Program-made: the position numbers and the translations under genes | Origin: Pedobacter sp. Bi126 | Lineage (GTDB): Bacteria; Bacteroidota; Bacteroidia; Sphingobacteriales; Sphingobacteriaceae | Assembly: GCF_918698245.1 (NCBI RefSeq) | Contig: NZ_CAKKMS010000002.1 | Coordinates: forward strand, 124,001 to 188,000 | Direction: 5' to 3' | Length of the DNA: 64,000 nucleotides | The notes under the pieces: model-generated | What the model was told of the DNA's origin: nothing | Seen by the model: the letters and a program-made list of their open reading frames with translations, nothing else | The model's database searches: none | Shown here: one piece after another, positions 34,600 to 43,364 of the stretch | How positions within the stretch are numbered: position 1 is the stretch's first letter | How the letters are laid out: each line of letters begins with the position of its first letter

Positions 34600-35913
34600 A
34601 TGGATAAAGAAAGGCAGATTATTCATATGGATCAGGATGCATTTTTTGTGTCGGTAGAAATCAGAAAAAATCCCAAGTTATTGGGCAAACCCGTAATTAT
34701 CGGCGGCGGCGGCGATAGGGGTGTAGTAGCTTCTTGCAGCTACGAAGCGCGCCAGTACGGCATACATTCTGCAATGCCCGGCAGAACGGCAAAATTGCTG
34801 TGCCCCCAGGCTATATTTTTAAAAGGTGATATGGAAGAATATTCCAAGGCATCACATGATATTACCGAAATTATTGCCGATAAAGTTCCCCTTTTTGAGA
34901 AAGCCAGTATTGACGAGCACTATATCGACATGACAGGCATGGACCGCTTTTTTGGTTGTATGAAATTCGCGTCAGAGCTCAGACAGAACATTATCAAAGA
35001 AATGGGCTTACCCATTTCCTTTGGCTTGTCGATCAATAAAACCGTAGCCAAAATTGCCACGAACGAATCTAAGCCTGATGGCGAACGGCAGGTTACTTTT
35101 CCTGAATTGCGGCCCTTTCTCGATCCTTTGGCTATCCACAAAATTCCGGGTATCGGTCATGCTACCTATAAAAAATTAAGCGAAATGGGTGTCCGCGAAA
35201 TCCTTACGCTTACCCAGATCCCACAACAGCTCATGTTTAAAATACTGGGGCAGCATGGCTTAAGTTTGTGGCAAAAAGCAAATGGGATCGATCTTTCTCC
35301 CGTAGTGCCTTACCGCGAAAGGAAATCTATTGGTACACAGGCTACCTTCGAAAGCGATACCATGGATATGGCCAAACTAAAGGCCATTATAACCGGAATG
35401 GTTACCGGCTTAACTTTTCAGCTGCGCAACCAGAAAAAATTAACCGCCTGCATTACCGTAACCGTGCGTTATACCAATTTCGAAACGGTTACCCAGCAAG
35501 AACGTATTCCCTATACCTCGCTCGATTCGTTTTTAATCAGTAAAGCACATAGCCTGTTCGAAAAGGTGTATGCAAAACGGATGCTGTTACGGTTGGTAGG
35601 CGTAAAACTTTCGCACCTGGTGAGCGGTTACGAGCAGATTGGTTTATATAATGTTGCCGAAGAAGAATATAGTCTTTACCAGGCCATGGATAAAGTACGT
35701 AACCACTATGGTGCCGAAGCAGTGGTAAAAGCCTGTATTGTTACCCAGCCACCCCGCGATGAAACGGGGAAAATAATCAAGTACAATCCACGCAAAAAGA
35801 AAATATTGATCGAAAACAAACCAGAGGAAGAACAGCAGGAAGTAAAGAAACGATCGAAAATTAGAAGTTTTATGAGTGAAAAAGGAACAATAGGTACTAA
35901 ATCTTATGATTAG
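34600..35913 (+). CDS. dinB: Y-family DNA polymerase IV (DinB)
   Basis: The 437-residue Y-family polymerase has catalytic acidic residues in HMDQDAFFVSVE and ASIDEHYIDMT, and SFGLSINKTVAKIAT for the palm. The thumb has the helix-hairpin-helix KIPGIGHATYKKL. The little finger and a Lys/Glu-rich C-terminal tail (about 385-437) complete it. It copies past DNA damage with low fidelity. It is first in an operon with a DnaE2-type polymerase (2-nt gap) and a 2H phosphoesterase, comparable to the imuB-dnaE2 mutagenesis cassettes of other phyla. Confidence 0.94.
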   Translation: MDKERQIIHMDQDAFFVSVEIRKNPKLLGKPVIIGGGGDRGVVASCSYEARQYGIHSAMPGRTAKLLCPQAIFLKGDMEEYSKASHDITEIIADKVPLFEKASIDEHYIDMTGMDRFFGCMKFASELRQNIIKEMGLPISFGLSINKTVAKIATNESKPDGERQVTFPELRPFLDPLAIHKIPGIGHATYKKLSEMGVREILTLTQIPQQLMFKILGQHGLSLWQKANGIDLSPVVPYRERKSIGTQATFESDTMDMAKLKAIITGMVTGLTFQLRNQKKLTACITVTVRYTNFETVTQQERIPYTSLDSFLISKAHSLFEKVYAKRMLLRLVGVKLSHLVSGYEQIGLYNVAEEEYSLYQAMDKVRNHYGAEAVVKACIVTQPPRDETGKIIKYNPRKKKILIENKPEEEQQEVKKRSKIRSFMSEKGTIGTKSYD

Positions 35914-35915
35914 CG

Positions 35916-38900
35916 ATGTTTTTAAATATCCATTCTTCTTATAGCCTAAAGTATGGCACACAGCACATTGATCAGTTAATTGCTACAGCCCGCAGTTTAG
36001 GTATCCACCAAATGGTACTTACTGATATCAATAACTCAACTGGAGCGGTAGAGTTTATTCGCGAGTGTTATAAACAAGGCATTGCCAAAGAAGCTGACGA
36101 AATACACAAAGGCAATATTCCGTATCAGATTAAGCCGGTAGCGGGGATCGAGTTTCGAATTGATAATAAATTGTTGTATGTGGGCATTGCGAAGAATAAA
36201 GAGGGAATGCGTGAGCTGAATGAATTTTTAAGCCACCATAATATTTACAACATTCCGCTGCCAGAGGTTCCACCCGAAATGGAGCATGTTTATATCATTT
36301 ATCCCTTTCAAAAATCTTTTAACCCAGTACTAAAAGCAAATGAATTTGTAGGTATCCGAGCCAAACAGCTCAATCTTTTGTACAAACATCCACTTTTAAA
36401 ACAGAAAGAAAAATTGTTGGTGTGGCATCCTGTTACCGTTAGCGATAAGATCACCTACCGCCTGCACGAATATTTTAGGGCGATCGAGCTCAATACGCTT
36501 TTAAGTAAAGTGCCCGATGAGCAAAAATGTGATCCGGATGAGTTCCTGATTCCAGAAGTAGAACTAACCCAGCAATTTGAACAGTATCCCTTCATTGTTC
36601 AAAATACACAGAAACTGATAAACAGCTGCGATTTAAGTGTTTATTTTGAGGATGGTCCTACACCTACTTCTAAAAACAAGTTTTTTTATACTGGAGATTT
36701 CGAAGGGGATAAAAAAATGCTCCGGGAGTTGGCCGAAGAAGGGCTTAGATACCGTTATGGTGAAAATAATACAGAAGCCATTGAGCGTTTGGAGAAAGAA
36801 CTCCGGATCATTGAACTTAAAAACTTCTGCGCCTATTTTCTCATTACCTTCGATATTGTAAGCTATGCCATGAATAAATGCGGTTTTTACCACGTTGGCC
36901 GTGGCTCGGGTGCCAATAGCATTGTAGCTTATTGCTTGCGCATTACCGATGTAGATCCGATTGATCTCGATTTGTATTTCGAACGTTTCCTGCATGAAAA
37001 ACGGACAAGTCCGCCAGATTTTGACATCGATTTCTCCTGGGACGAAAGGGAGGTGATACAACGTTATATCTTTGAACGTTATCCCAAATGGCATGTTGCT
37101 TTTTTAGGCACCATGAGCACTTTTAAAGATCGTGCAATTATCAGGGAAATCGGTAAAGTGCTGGGTTTACCTAAAGGCGAAATAGATAGTTTTACAGATC
37201 CCACAAAAGAACGTGAAAATTTACTGAATGCTACTTACCAGAAATTGCAGGCCGTGTACCAATACATGAAAGGAATGCCCAACCAGCGTTCGATTCATGC
37301 CGGAGGAATTTTAATTTCCGAAGAACCGATTACCTATTATACAGCCTTGGATATGCCGCCAAAAGGTTTCCCAACCGTGCAATGGGATATGTACGAAGCC
37401 GAAGCCATAGGTTATGAGAAATTCGATATTTTAAGTCAGCGGGGTATCGGGCATATCCGCGAAGCCGTGCAGCTCATTAAAAAAAATAAGGGAAAGGATA
37501 TCGATATCCACGATTTTAAAACTTTTAAAGAAGACCAGAAATTGAACGGTATTCTTAAAGAAGGGCAGCCCATAGGGTGTTTTTATATCGAATCGCCGGC
37601 TATGCGCCAACTGCTCAAAAAACTGAAATGCGATAATTACCTTACGCTCGTGGCAGCCAGTTCCATTATCCGTCCGGGCGTGGCCAGCTCAGGCATGATG
37701 AAATCCTATATTGAACGCTATCACGCACCCGATAAAGTAGTATACCTCTGCGAAGTGATGAAAGAACGGCTTAGCGAAACCTATGGGGTAATGGTTTATC
37801 AGGAAGATGTGATCAAAGTATGTCATTATTTTGCAGGTCTAGATCTTGCAGATGCCGATATCCTTCGTAAAGCCATGAGTGGTAAATATCGGTCTAAACT
37901 GGCTTTTGATGAACTGGTGAACAAATTTTTCGTTTCAGCCAGAAAAGAAGGGCACTCAGAAGAACTCATTACCGAAGTTTGGCGACAGATTTCTTCTTTT
38001 GCCGGTTACAGTTTTTCAAAAGCACATTCAGCCTCTTTTGCAGTAGAAAGTTACCAAAGCCTTTACCTTAAAACTTATTACCCTATGGAATTCATGGTAG
38101 CGGTACTGAATAACTATGGCGGTTTTTACAGTCGATGGGTTTATGTGCACGAACTGCAAAAAACAGGAGCAAGGGTGCATTTACCCTGCGTTAACTGTAG
38201 CGATGATGTGGTAAATATAAAAGGCGAAGATGCTTATCTGGGCTTCATTGCCGTTCAGGGCTTGGAAGAAAAAATCATCAAAATTATTCCGCAAGAACGT
38301 GCTGCAAATGGTTTGTATATAGATCTCGAAGATTTTGTAAGGCGGACCTGCATCTCATTAGAACAGGCCATTATTTTAATCCGTTTGGGCGCCTTGCGTT
38401 TTACCGGGAAAGATCGGAAAACCCTGCTTTGGGATGTACATAACTACCTTGGGTTTAAACAAAAAAAAGTGAATCATGCCGAACTTTTTAAGCTGAGTTA
38501 CAAAACCTATCAGCTCCCCGAATTGGCCGATTCCGAACTCGAAAATGCTTACACGGAATTAGAGTTATTGGGATATCCGCTTAATTATAAAATGTTCGAT
38601 TTTTTAAAAACGCCTTATCGTGGTGATATTATGGCGGTAGATCTGCACAAACATTTGGGTAAAACGGTAAGAATGGTAGGGAGCTATGTTTGCGAAAAAA
38701 CGGTACACACCATTAAAAATACCAAAATGTGGTTCGGTACTTTTTTAGATGCCAACGGCGATTTTTTTGATACAACCCACTTCCCCAATAGCACACCAAT
38801 GTATCCTTTTAAAGGAAAGGGCTGTTACCTTATTTTAGGTAAAGTGGTAGAAGATTTCGGCTTTCAGAGTATCGAAGTTTTAAAGTTCGCCAAACTGGAT

Positions 38901-38930
38901 ATACAGATGAACCCAGTGGCGATTGATTAA
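35916..38930 (+). CDS. dnaE2: Error-prone DNA polymerase III alpha subunit (DnaE2-like)
   Basis: The 1004-residue C-family polymerase has an N-terminal PHP domain, the palm with the catalytic Asp pair in PDFDIDF (about residue 367), the GRGSGANSIVAYCL motif, FSKAHSASFA in the fingers, and a C-terminal OB-fold region. It is shorter than the replicative DnaE (about 1150) and sits next to dinB, so it is probably the damage-inducible DnaE2. The first PHP metal motif reads LNIHS instead of HxHS. The operon continues into a 2H phosphoesterase after 10 nt. Confidence 0.9.
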   Translation: MFLNIHSSYSLKYGTQHIDQLIATARSLGIHQMVLTDINNSTGAVEFIRECYKQGIAKEADEIHKGNIPYQIKPVAGIEFRIDNKLLYVGIAKNKEGMRELNEFLSHHNIYNIPLPEVPPEMEHVYIIYPFQKSFNPVLKANEFVGIRAKQLNLLYKHPLLKQKEKLLVWHPVTVSDKITYRLHEYFRAIELNTLLSKVPDEQKCDPDEFLIPEVELTQQFEQYPFIVQNTQKLINSCDLSVYFEDGPTPTSKNKFFYTGDFEGDKKMLRELAEEGLRYRYGENNTEAIERLEKELRIIELKNFCAYFLITFDIVSYAMNKCGFYHVGRGSGANSIVAYCLRITDVDPIDLDLYFERFLHEKRTSPPDFDIDFSWDEREVIQRYIFERYPKWHVAFLGTMSTFKDRAIIREIGKVLGLPKGEIDSFTDPTKERENLLNATYQKLQAVYQYMKGMPNQRSIHAGGILISEEPITYYTALDMPPKGFPTVQWDMYEAEAIGYEKFDILSQRGIGHIREAVQLIKKNKGKDIDIHDFKTFKEDQKLNGILKEGQPIGCFYIESPAMRQLLKKLKCDNYLTLVAASSIIRPGVASSGMMKSYIERYHAPDKVVYLCEVMKERLSETYGVMVYQEDVIKVCHYFAGLDLADADILRKAMSGKYRSKLAFDELVNKFFVSARKEGHSEELITEVWRQISSFAGYSFSKAHSASFAVESYQSLYLKTYYPMEFMVAVLNNYGGFYSRWVYVHELQKTGARVHLPCVNCSDDVVNIKGEDAYLGFIAVQGLEEKIIKIIPQERAANGLYIDLEDFVRRTCISLEQAIILIRLGALRFTGKDRKTLLWDVHNYLGFKQKKVNHAELFKLSYKTYQLPELADSELENAYTELELLGYPLNYKMFDFLKTPYRGDIMAVDLHKHLGKTVRMVGSYVCEKTVHTIKNTKMWFGTFLDANGDFFDTTHFPNSTPMYPFKGKGCYLILGKVVEDFGFQSIEVLKFAKLDIQMNPVAID

Positions 38931-38940
38931 ATAAATTGAT

Positions 38941-39519
38941 ATGGATTTAAAATTAAAAAAAGACAGGTATTCAATAGTTGTTTACCCTCACCGAGAAGTT
39001 ATTAATGATGTTAAAGTTTTGAAAGATATACTTTGGTCTAAAGTTGGCTGGTATAGCAGTAGAAACTCAGATGCTCATGTTACGATTGCTCTGTTTGAAG
39101 CAGATAAGCATGAGTTGGATTTTTACATATCGTATACTAAAGAGTTTTGCTATGCTGAAAAACCTAACTTTGTGATGTTTGATCAGTTCATTGCTTCGGA
39201 AAAAAACGGAGCCGTTGTTGTTTTACCTAACAAGACTGCTAAACCTTACTTGAATAGCCTTTTTAAAAGATTTAGACAAGGCTTGAGATATAAGAAAGCA
39301 ATAAATGGAGCTGCTGCCCATATCTCTATTGGGAGAAAATTACATCCCGAAGATATTGAAATAGCTCAAGACCTGTTCGAAGAAGTTAGCTTGAATTTTT
39401 TATGTGAAAAGATTGCAATTCGTAAATTTAATGATGAGAAAGGACAGTATGAGGTCATTTACGAATTTTGTTTTTTAGGAAATCCTCCTAAACAAGGACA
39501 ACTTTCATTCTTTCAATAG
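38941..39519 (+). CDS. 2H phosphoesterase (2'-5' RNA ligase-like) with C-terminal clamp-like motif
   Basis: The 192-residue protein has two HxT/S motifs, His46-x-Thr48 (AHVTIAL) and His127-x-Ser129 (AHISIGR), which define the two-histidine phosphoesterase superfamily. These act on 2',3'-cyclic or 2'-5' phosphodiester bonds in RNA or nucleotides. The extreme C-terminus reads QLSFF plus Gln (187-192), close to the beta-clamp-binding consensus QL[SD]LF. It follows dnaE2 by 10 nt and is probably the third gene of the lesion-bypass operon. A DNA-repair role is inference from context. Confidence 0.75.
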   Translation: MDLKLKKDRYSIVVYPHREVINDVKVLKDILWSKVGWYSSRNSDAHVTIALFEADKHELDFYISYTKEFCYAEKPNFVMFDQFIASEKNGAVVVLPNKTAKPYLNSLFKRFRQGLRYKKAINGAAAHISIGRKLHPEDIEIAQDLFEEVSLNFLCEKIAIRKFNDEKGQYEVIYEFCFLGNPPKQGQLSFFQ

Positions 39520-39554
39520 AAGGCCGTTTATTGATATGAGCAGATTAATCTTGA

Positions 39555-39592
39555 TAATCGGCTCATGATTTGGGCTATTTTTGAGCCGATTA
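39555..39592 (+). terminator. Possible terminator of the dinB-dnaE2 operon
   Basis: Perfect 10-bp arms TAATCGGCTC/GAGCCGATTA with an 18-nt loop lie 35 nt after the 2H gene. The T-run that follows is weak. Confidence 0.4.
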
Positions 39593-39607
39593 ATGTTTTC
39601 TTTATAA

Positions 39608-39682
39608 GATCGTCATTCCCAACTTGATTGGGAATCTAAAGTTTATTGCATTAAGATTCCCGTCTGCGCGGGAATGACGATC
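39608..39682. repeat. 75-bp intergenic repeat with GATCGTCATTCCC ends
   Basis: Perfect 13-nt inverted ends (39608-39620, 39670-39682) surround inner palindromes of the type TCCC/GGGA and a CATTAAGATTCCCG segment. A half copy occurs at 15002-15035. It is a dispersed noncoding palindromic element. Confidence 0.6.
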
Positions 39683-39774
39683 GATTATAGTGTGCGCTCG
39701 TTTTTAACGAGTGCACGAATAGCCTAACCATTTAATCGTTTAACTTGTTTAAACATAATTTTTATATTTAAGCC

Positions 39775-40278
39775 ATGATCCACTTTAAAGCAGAAATAGA
39801 GCGTTTCGAAACCATGGGCGAAAAAACAGGCTGGAGTTATGTGTTTATTCCGGCAGCGCTGGCTAACGAAATCAAACCAGATTGTAAAAAGAGTTTCAGG
39901 GTAAAAGGAAAGATAGATCAGTTGGATATTAACGGTATGGCAACCATCCCAATGGGAGAGGGCGATTTTATTATTGCTTTAAAAGGCGAAGTCCGTAAAA
40001 AATTGAGAAAAGAAGCCGGAGCAGGTGTCGAACTCTATTTAGAAGAAGATAAAGATTTTAAAATCGAAATGCCCGAAGACCTCGAAATCTGCTTGTCAGA
40101 AGAAGAACATTTAATCCGGAATTTTTTAAAACAGCCTAAATCGCACCAAAACTACTACATTAACTGGATCAATCAGGCTAAAACCGAGCCTACACGCACC
40201 AAAAGAATCGTAATGACCGTTAAAGCCATGGATAAAGGGCAAGATTTCGGCGCAATGATTAGGGAAAGTAAGTTGTGA
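39775..40278 (+). CDS. DUF1905 and YdeI/OmpD-associated domain protein
   Basis: The 167-residue protein has an N-terminal DUF1905 barrel (about 1-95; FKAEIERFE and GWSYVFIP) and a C-terminal YdeI/OmpD-associated helical segment (about 105-160; NYYINWINQAKTEPTRTKRI). The family is often called bacteriocin-protection or stress protein, but the biochemical role is unknown. It is solitary; the short stretch downstream carries repeated TTTGGAGTTTT words. Confidence 0.8.
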   Translation: MIHFKAEIERFETMGEKTGWSYVFIPAALANEIKPDCKKSFRVKGKIDQLDINGMATIPMGEGDFIIALKGEVRKKLRKEAGAGVELYLEEDKDFKIEMPEDLEICLSEEEHLIRNFLKQPKSHQNYYINWINQAKTEPTRTKRIVMTVKAMDKGQDFGAMIRESKL

Positions 40279-40466
40279 GTTTGGAGTTTTTAGTTTGGAG
40301 TTTTGCAAAGAGCAGAAAGATCTTCGGACAATAAGCTTTTGGTTTAGCGTTCTGAAAAAATAACAGGCTTACAATAACCTCAAATTCCCAATTTCTAATC
40401 ACATCCCAGAGCGATTAGAACGGCTATGCACTTAGCGCTCTCAACTCCAAGCTCCCCGCTCCAAAC

Positions 40467-41201
40467 TTAAGACTCTCTTTTATAACTCCTAAACCAACTC
40501 CAAACCTTCATTTGTATAACACCTAAAAAAGCCTCTCTAAAGATACGGGTGCTCATTTTTGATGTTCCTTCGGTACGGTCGGTGAAAATGATTGGAACTT
40601 CGACCACTTTAAAGCCAAATTTAATGGCGGTGAATTTCATTTCGATCTGAAACGCATAACCAACAAACTTAATTTTATTTAGTGGAATGGTTTCTAAGAC
40701 AATTTTGCGGTAACATTTAAATCCGGCAGTCGCATCCTGAATGTTTATACGGGTAATCATACGTACATACATTGATGCAAAATACGACATTAAAACCCTG
40801 CCCATTGGCCAGTTTACCACATTTACACCCTTAACATACCTGGAGCCAATGGCTACATCAGCACCGTTTACACAGGCTTCGCGTAAGCGTGATAGATCAT
40901 CGGGGTTGTGCGAGAAATCGGCATCCATTTCAAAAATGTAGGCATAATCGTGTTGCAATGCCCAATTGAAGCCGTAAATATAGGCTGTACCCAATCCTTG
41001 CTTTCCTGCGCGCTCCTCAATAAATAAATGTCCTTCGTATTCGTCTTGTAAAGATTTTACAATTTCAGCAGTTCCATCAGGCGAACCATCATCAATAATT
41101 AAAACATGAAAAGGCTGGGTTAAAGAAAAAACCTTTCTAATGATCTTTTCGATATTTTCCTTCTCGTTGTAGGTGGGAATGATGACTAAACTATCTGACA
41201 C
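40467..41201 (-). CDS. Polyprenol monophosphomannose synthase-like glycosyltransferase (family 2)
   Basis: The 244-residue family-2 glycosyltransferase has the nucleotide-binding start VIIPTYNEKENI, DDGSPDGTAEI and the metal-binding EMDADFSHNPDDL. IDDGSPDGT and the QMEMKF-like IQIEMKF region match dolichol-phosphate mannose synthases. It has no membrane segment, as in the soluble bacterial form. It transfers mannose or another sugar from a nucleotide donor to a polyprenyl phosphate on the cytoplasmic face. The gene is solitary on the minus strand. Confidence 0.88.
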   Translation of the reverse strand: MSDSLVIIPTYNEKENIEKIIRKVFSLTQPFHVLIIDDGSPDGTAEIVKSLQDEYEGHLFIEERAGKQGLGTAYIYGFNWALQHDYAYIFEMDADFSHNPDDLSRLREACVNGADVAIGSRYVKGVNVVNWPMGRVLMSYFASMYVRMITRINIQDATAGFKCYRKIVLETIPLNKIKFVGYAFQIEMKFTAIKFGFKVVEVPIIFTDRTEGTSKMSTRIFREAFLGVIQMKVWSWFRSYKRES

Positions 41202-41819
41202 GTTTTGTTGTGGTTTTTATAAATAATATAAGCTTTTGGCCTTGTATGTGGTATGCTATGCTTATTTGTGCTGTGCAATTGCTTTTAATGTGCGAAAGTA
41301 AATATTTAATGTGAAACCTTTATGAATTTTCATTAATAACCAATGATTCCTATTCCTGAACTTGTTTTATAGTAGTTTTTATTGTTTTTAAAGCATTGTC
41401 AGTCTGTCCAAAGGACTCCTGTGGAGAGCGTAGTCGAAGACCTTACCCAAATATTTCCCGCTGATTTAGCAGATCACCGCCGAGAAAATCTGAAGGTCCG
41501 GATTTGTAATCCGGATCTTCGTTCTCCAGATTTGTAATCTGGTTTAGCAGTGTTGCAAGTATTACGGGTTCCAAACTAGCTGTTGTATTTACTTTTAGCT
41601 TTTACGGCACAAACCATTGTCCCTAAACCCGATCGGCGTGTAAAGCCCGTAGACCGAAGCATGAGGGCAAGGACTTGAAACAAGAGCGGGACAATGGGCC
41701 TCCAAGAACCACTATCCTTTCATTTCCAAATCTTACATTATATCAATAAAAATCGTTTTATAGATTCTCCTCCAAAGGAGTTCCTTTGGAACACTACAGT
41801 CGAAATGACGATCACTTTC
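41202..41819. other. 620-bp gap with palindromic repeats, no gene seen
   Basis: The gap holds two similar palindromes at 41497-41542, a partial copy of the GTCGAAATG repeat at 41761-41812 and GC-richer patches that lack a coding signature. Confidence 0.5.
41497..41542. repeat. Twin TTTGTAA palindromes
   Basis: TCCGGATT-TGT-AATCCGGA (41497-41515) and CCAGATT-TGT-AATCTGG (41526-41542) share the ATTTGTAAT core and differ in the arm bases in a compensatory way, each keeping perfect pairing. Confidence 0.55.
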
Positions 41820-43301
41820 TTACCTCACCTCTTGCATTAACTTTTTAACCAGTTGCGAGAAAATAATCAGCGCCAAACCTGCAATTAAAGAGTATAATGC
41901 CAATGCTTTATAACCTTCAGTATAAGCCATTAATTTTGTGGTTAATGATGCATTATCGATACTCGACATTTCTGCGCCTAATTTTCCGGCAGCCAATTGC
42001 CCGAAAGCACTTGATAAAAACCAAAGCCCCATCATCATCCCGAACATTTTCTTTGGCGAAAGTTTAGTAATGATCGACATACCTATCGGGCCCAAACAAA
42101 GTTCGCCAAGGGTTAATAATAAATAGGCTAACGTAAACACATTTAACGAACTAATGCCCTGTACATTGGCGAAGAACCTGGTGGCGTAAAAAACATAAAA
42201 GCTCAAAGCCAGTAAAAGGAAGCCGATTCCGAATTTTACAACCGTGTTCGGTTCTATTTTACGTTTGTATAAGCCTAACCACAAAATGCCAACAATCGGA
42301 CTAAAAACAATAACAAAGAACGAGTTAACGCTATTGTTTACCACATTCGGATCGATATTGAAAAAAAGGATTTTATGGTCAAGATTGTCCTTCGCAAATA
42401 ACGATAATGAACCACCACTCTGCTCGGATATGGCCATGAAAATAAAATAACAGAAGATAAAAACGAAGGCTGCGAGTAGTTTATATTGTGCTTTTTTATC
42501 TTTTATTTTAAACGTTTCGTACAAGAAATAAACCAGGGCAACAATGCCTATGGTGTACATGAAATAATCGGTAAAGGCCGTATTTTTTACCATGATATAA
42601 ATCAGTGGAATACAAAGTATCGACCCCACATAAACGGCAATTTCCCATAACTGCTGTTTTGATTTTTTAAGATGCAGCAAAGGCGAATTCCCGATCGGAC
42701 CTAAATGTTTTTTTGTGAAAATGAATGTGCCCAAACCGAACATCATTACCAGTGCAGCAGACAAGAAACATAAATGCCAATTGTAATATTTACCAAGATA
42801 AATACACATGGCGCCCCCCAATAATCCACCTACATTAATACCGGCGTAAAAAAGCCCATAACCTGCATCTCTGCGGTTGTCTTTCTCGTGGTATAATTCG
42901 CCAACCATTGATGAAACATTGGGTTTAAAGAAACCTGTTCCAATGATTGATAAGGTAATTCCAACATAAAACAGATCGTGAGGAGAGAAGGCCAGGATTA
43001 AATTCCCGATAATCATCAATGATCCGCCCCAAAAAAGCGATTTTCTGAAACCTAAAATCTTATCGGCAAAAATACCACCTATAAAAGTAAAGGCATAAAC
43101 AAAGGCTTGTATAGCACCGTACTGTAGGTTCGATTTTTGGTCGCTTAAACCCAGTTGCTCAACCATAAAGAAAGCCAATACCCCGCGCATTCCATAAAAA
43201 CAGAAACGCTCCCACATTTCTACCAGCGATAAATGCCAGAGCTGTTTCGGGTATTTTCCCTCAAAATTTTGAATATCTTCTATTGAAACTGTTTTTTCCA
43301 T
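41820..43301 (-). CDS. POT-family proton-dependent oligopeptide transporter
   Basis: The 493-residue MFS protein has about 12-14 membrane segments. The POT signature E-x-x-E-R is present in VEMWERFCFYG near residue 28, and GxxFKPNVSSMVGELY near residue 125 matches the second family motif. It takes up di- and tripeptides with protons. A second POT transporter lies just upstream with 63 nt between, separated by a terminator, so they are independently expressed paralogues. Confidence 0.92.
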   Translation of the reverse strand: MEKTVSIEDIQNFEGKYPKQLWHLSLVEMWERFCFYGMRGVLAFFMVEQLGLSDQKSNLQYGAIQAFVYAFTFIGGIFADKILGFRKSLFWGGSLMIIGNLILAFSPHDLFYVGITLSIIGTGFFKPNVSSMVGELYHEKDNRRDAGYGLFYAGINVGGLLGGAMCIYLGKYYNWHLCFLSAALVMMFGLGTFIFTKKHLGPIGNSPLLHLKKSKQQLWEIAVYVGSILCIPLIYIMVKNTAFTDYFMYTIGIVALVYFLYETFKIKDKKAQYKLLAAFVFIFCYFIFMAISEQSGGSLSLFAKDNLDHKILFFNIDPNVVNNSVNSFFVIVFSPIVGILWLGLYKRKIEPNTVVKFGIGFLLLALSFYVFYATRFFANVQGISSLNVFTLAYLLLTLGELCLGPIGMSIITKLSPKKMFGMMMGLWFLSSAFGQLAAGKLGAEMSSIDNASLTTKLMAYTEGYKALALYSLIAGLALIIFSQLVKKLMQEVR

Positions 43302-43318
43302 TAAATATGCTTAAAAAT

Positions 43319-43350
43319 TAAAAGCCCGATGGAGATCGGGCTTTTTGTTA
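43319..43350 (-). terminator. Rho-independent terminator of the upstream POT transporter
   Basis: AAAGCCCGAT-GGAG-ATCGGGCTTT with a T-run on the minus strand lies directly after the stop of the 43365-44954 transporter. Confidence 0.88.
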
Positions 43351-43364
43351 AATTTATTTTTTGA

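Noticed and set aside
40126..40308. A 60-codon minus-strand frame over the end of the DUF1905 gene
   Set aside because: It starts in the TTTGGAGTTTT repeat and runs antisense to a conserved domain.
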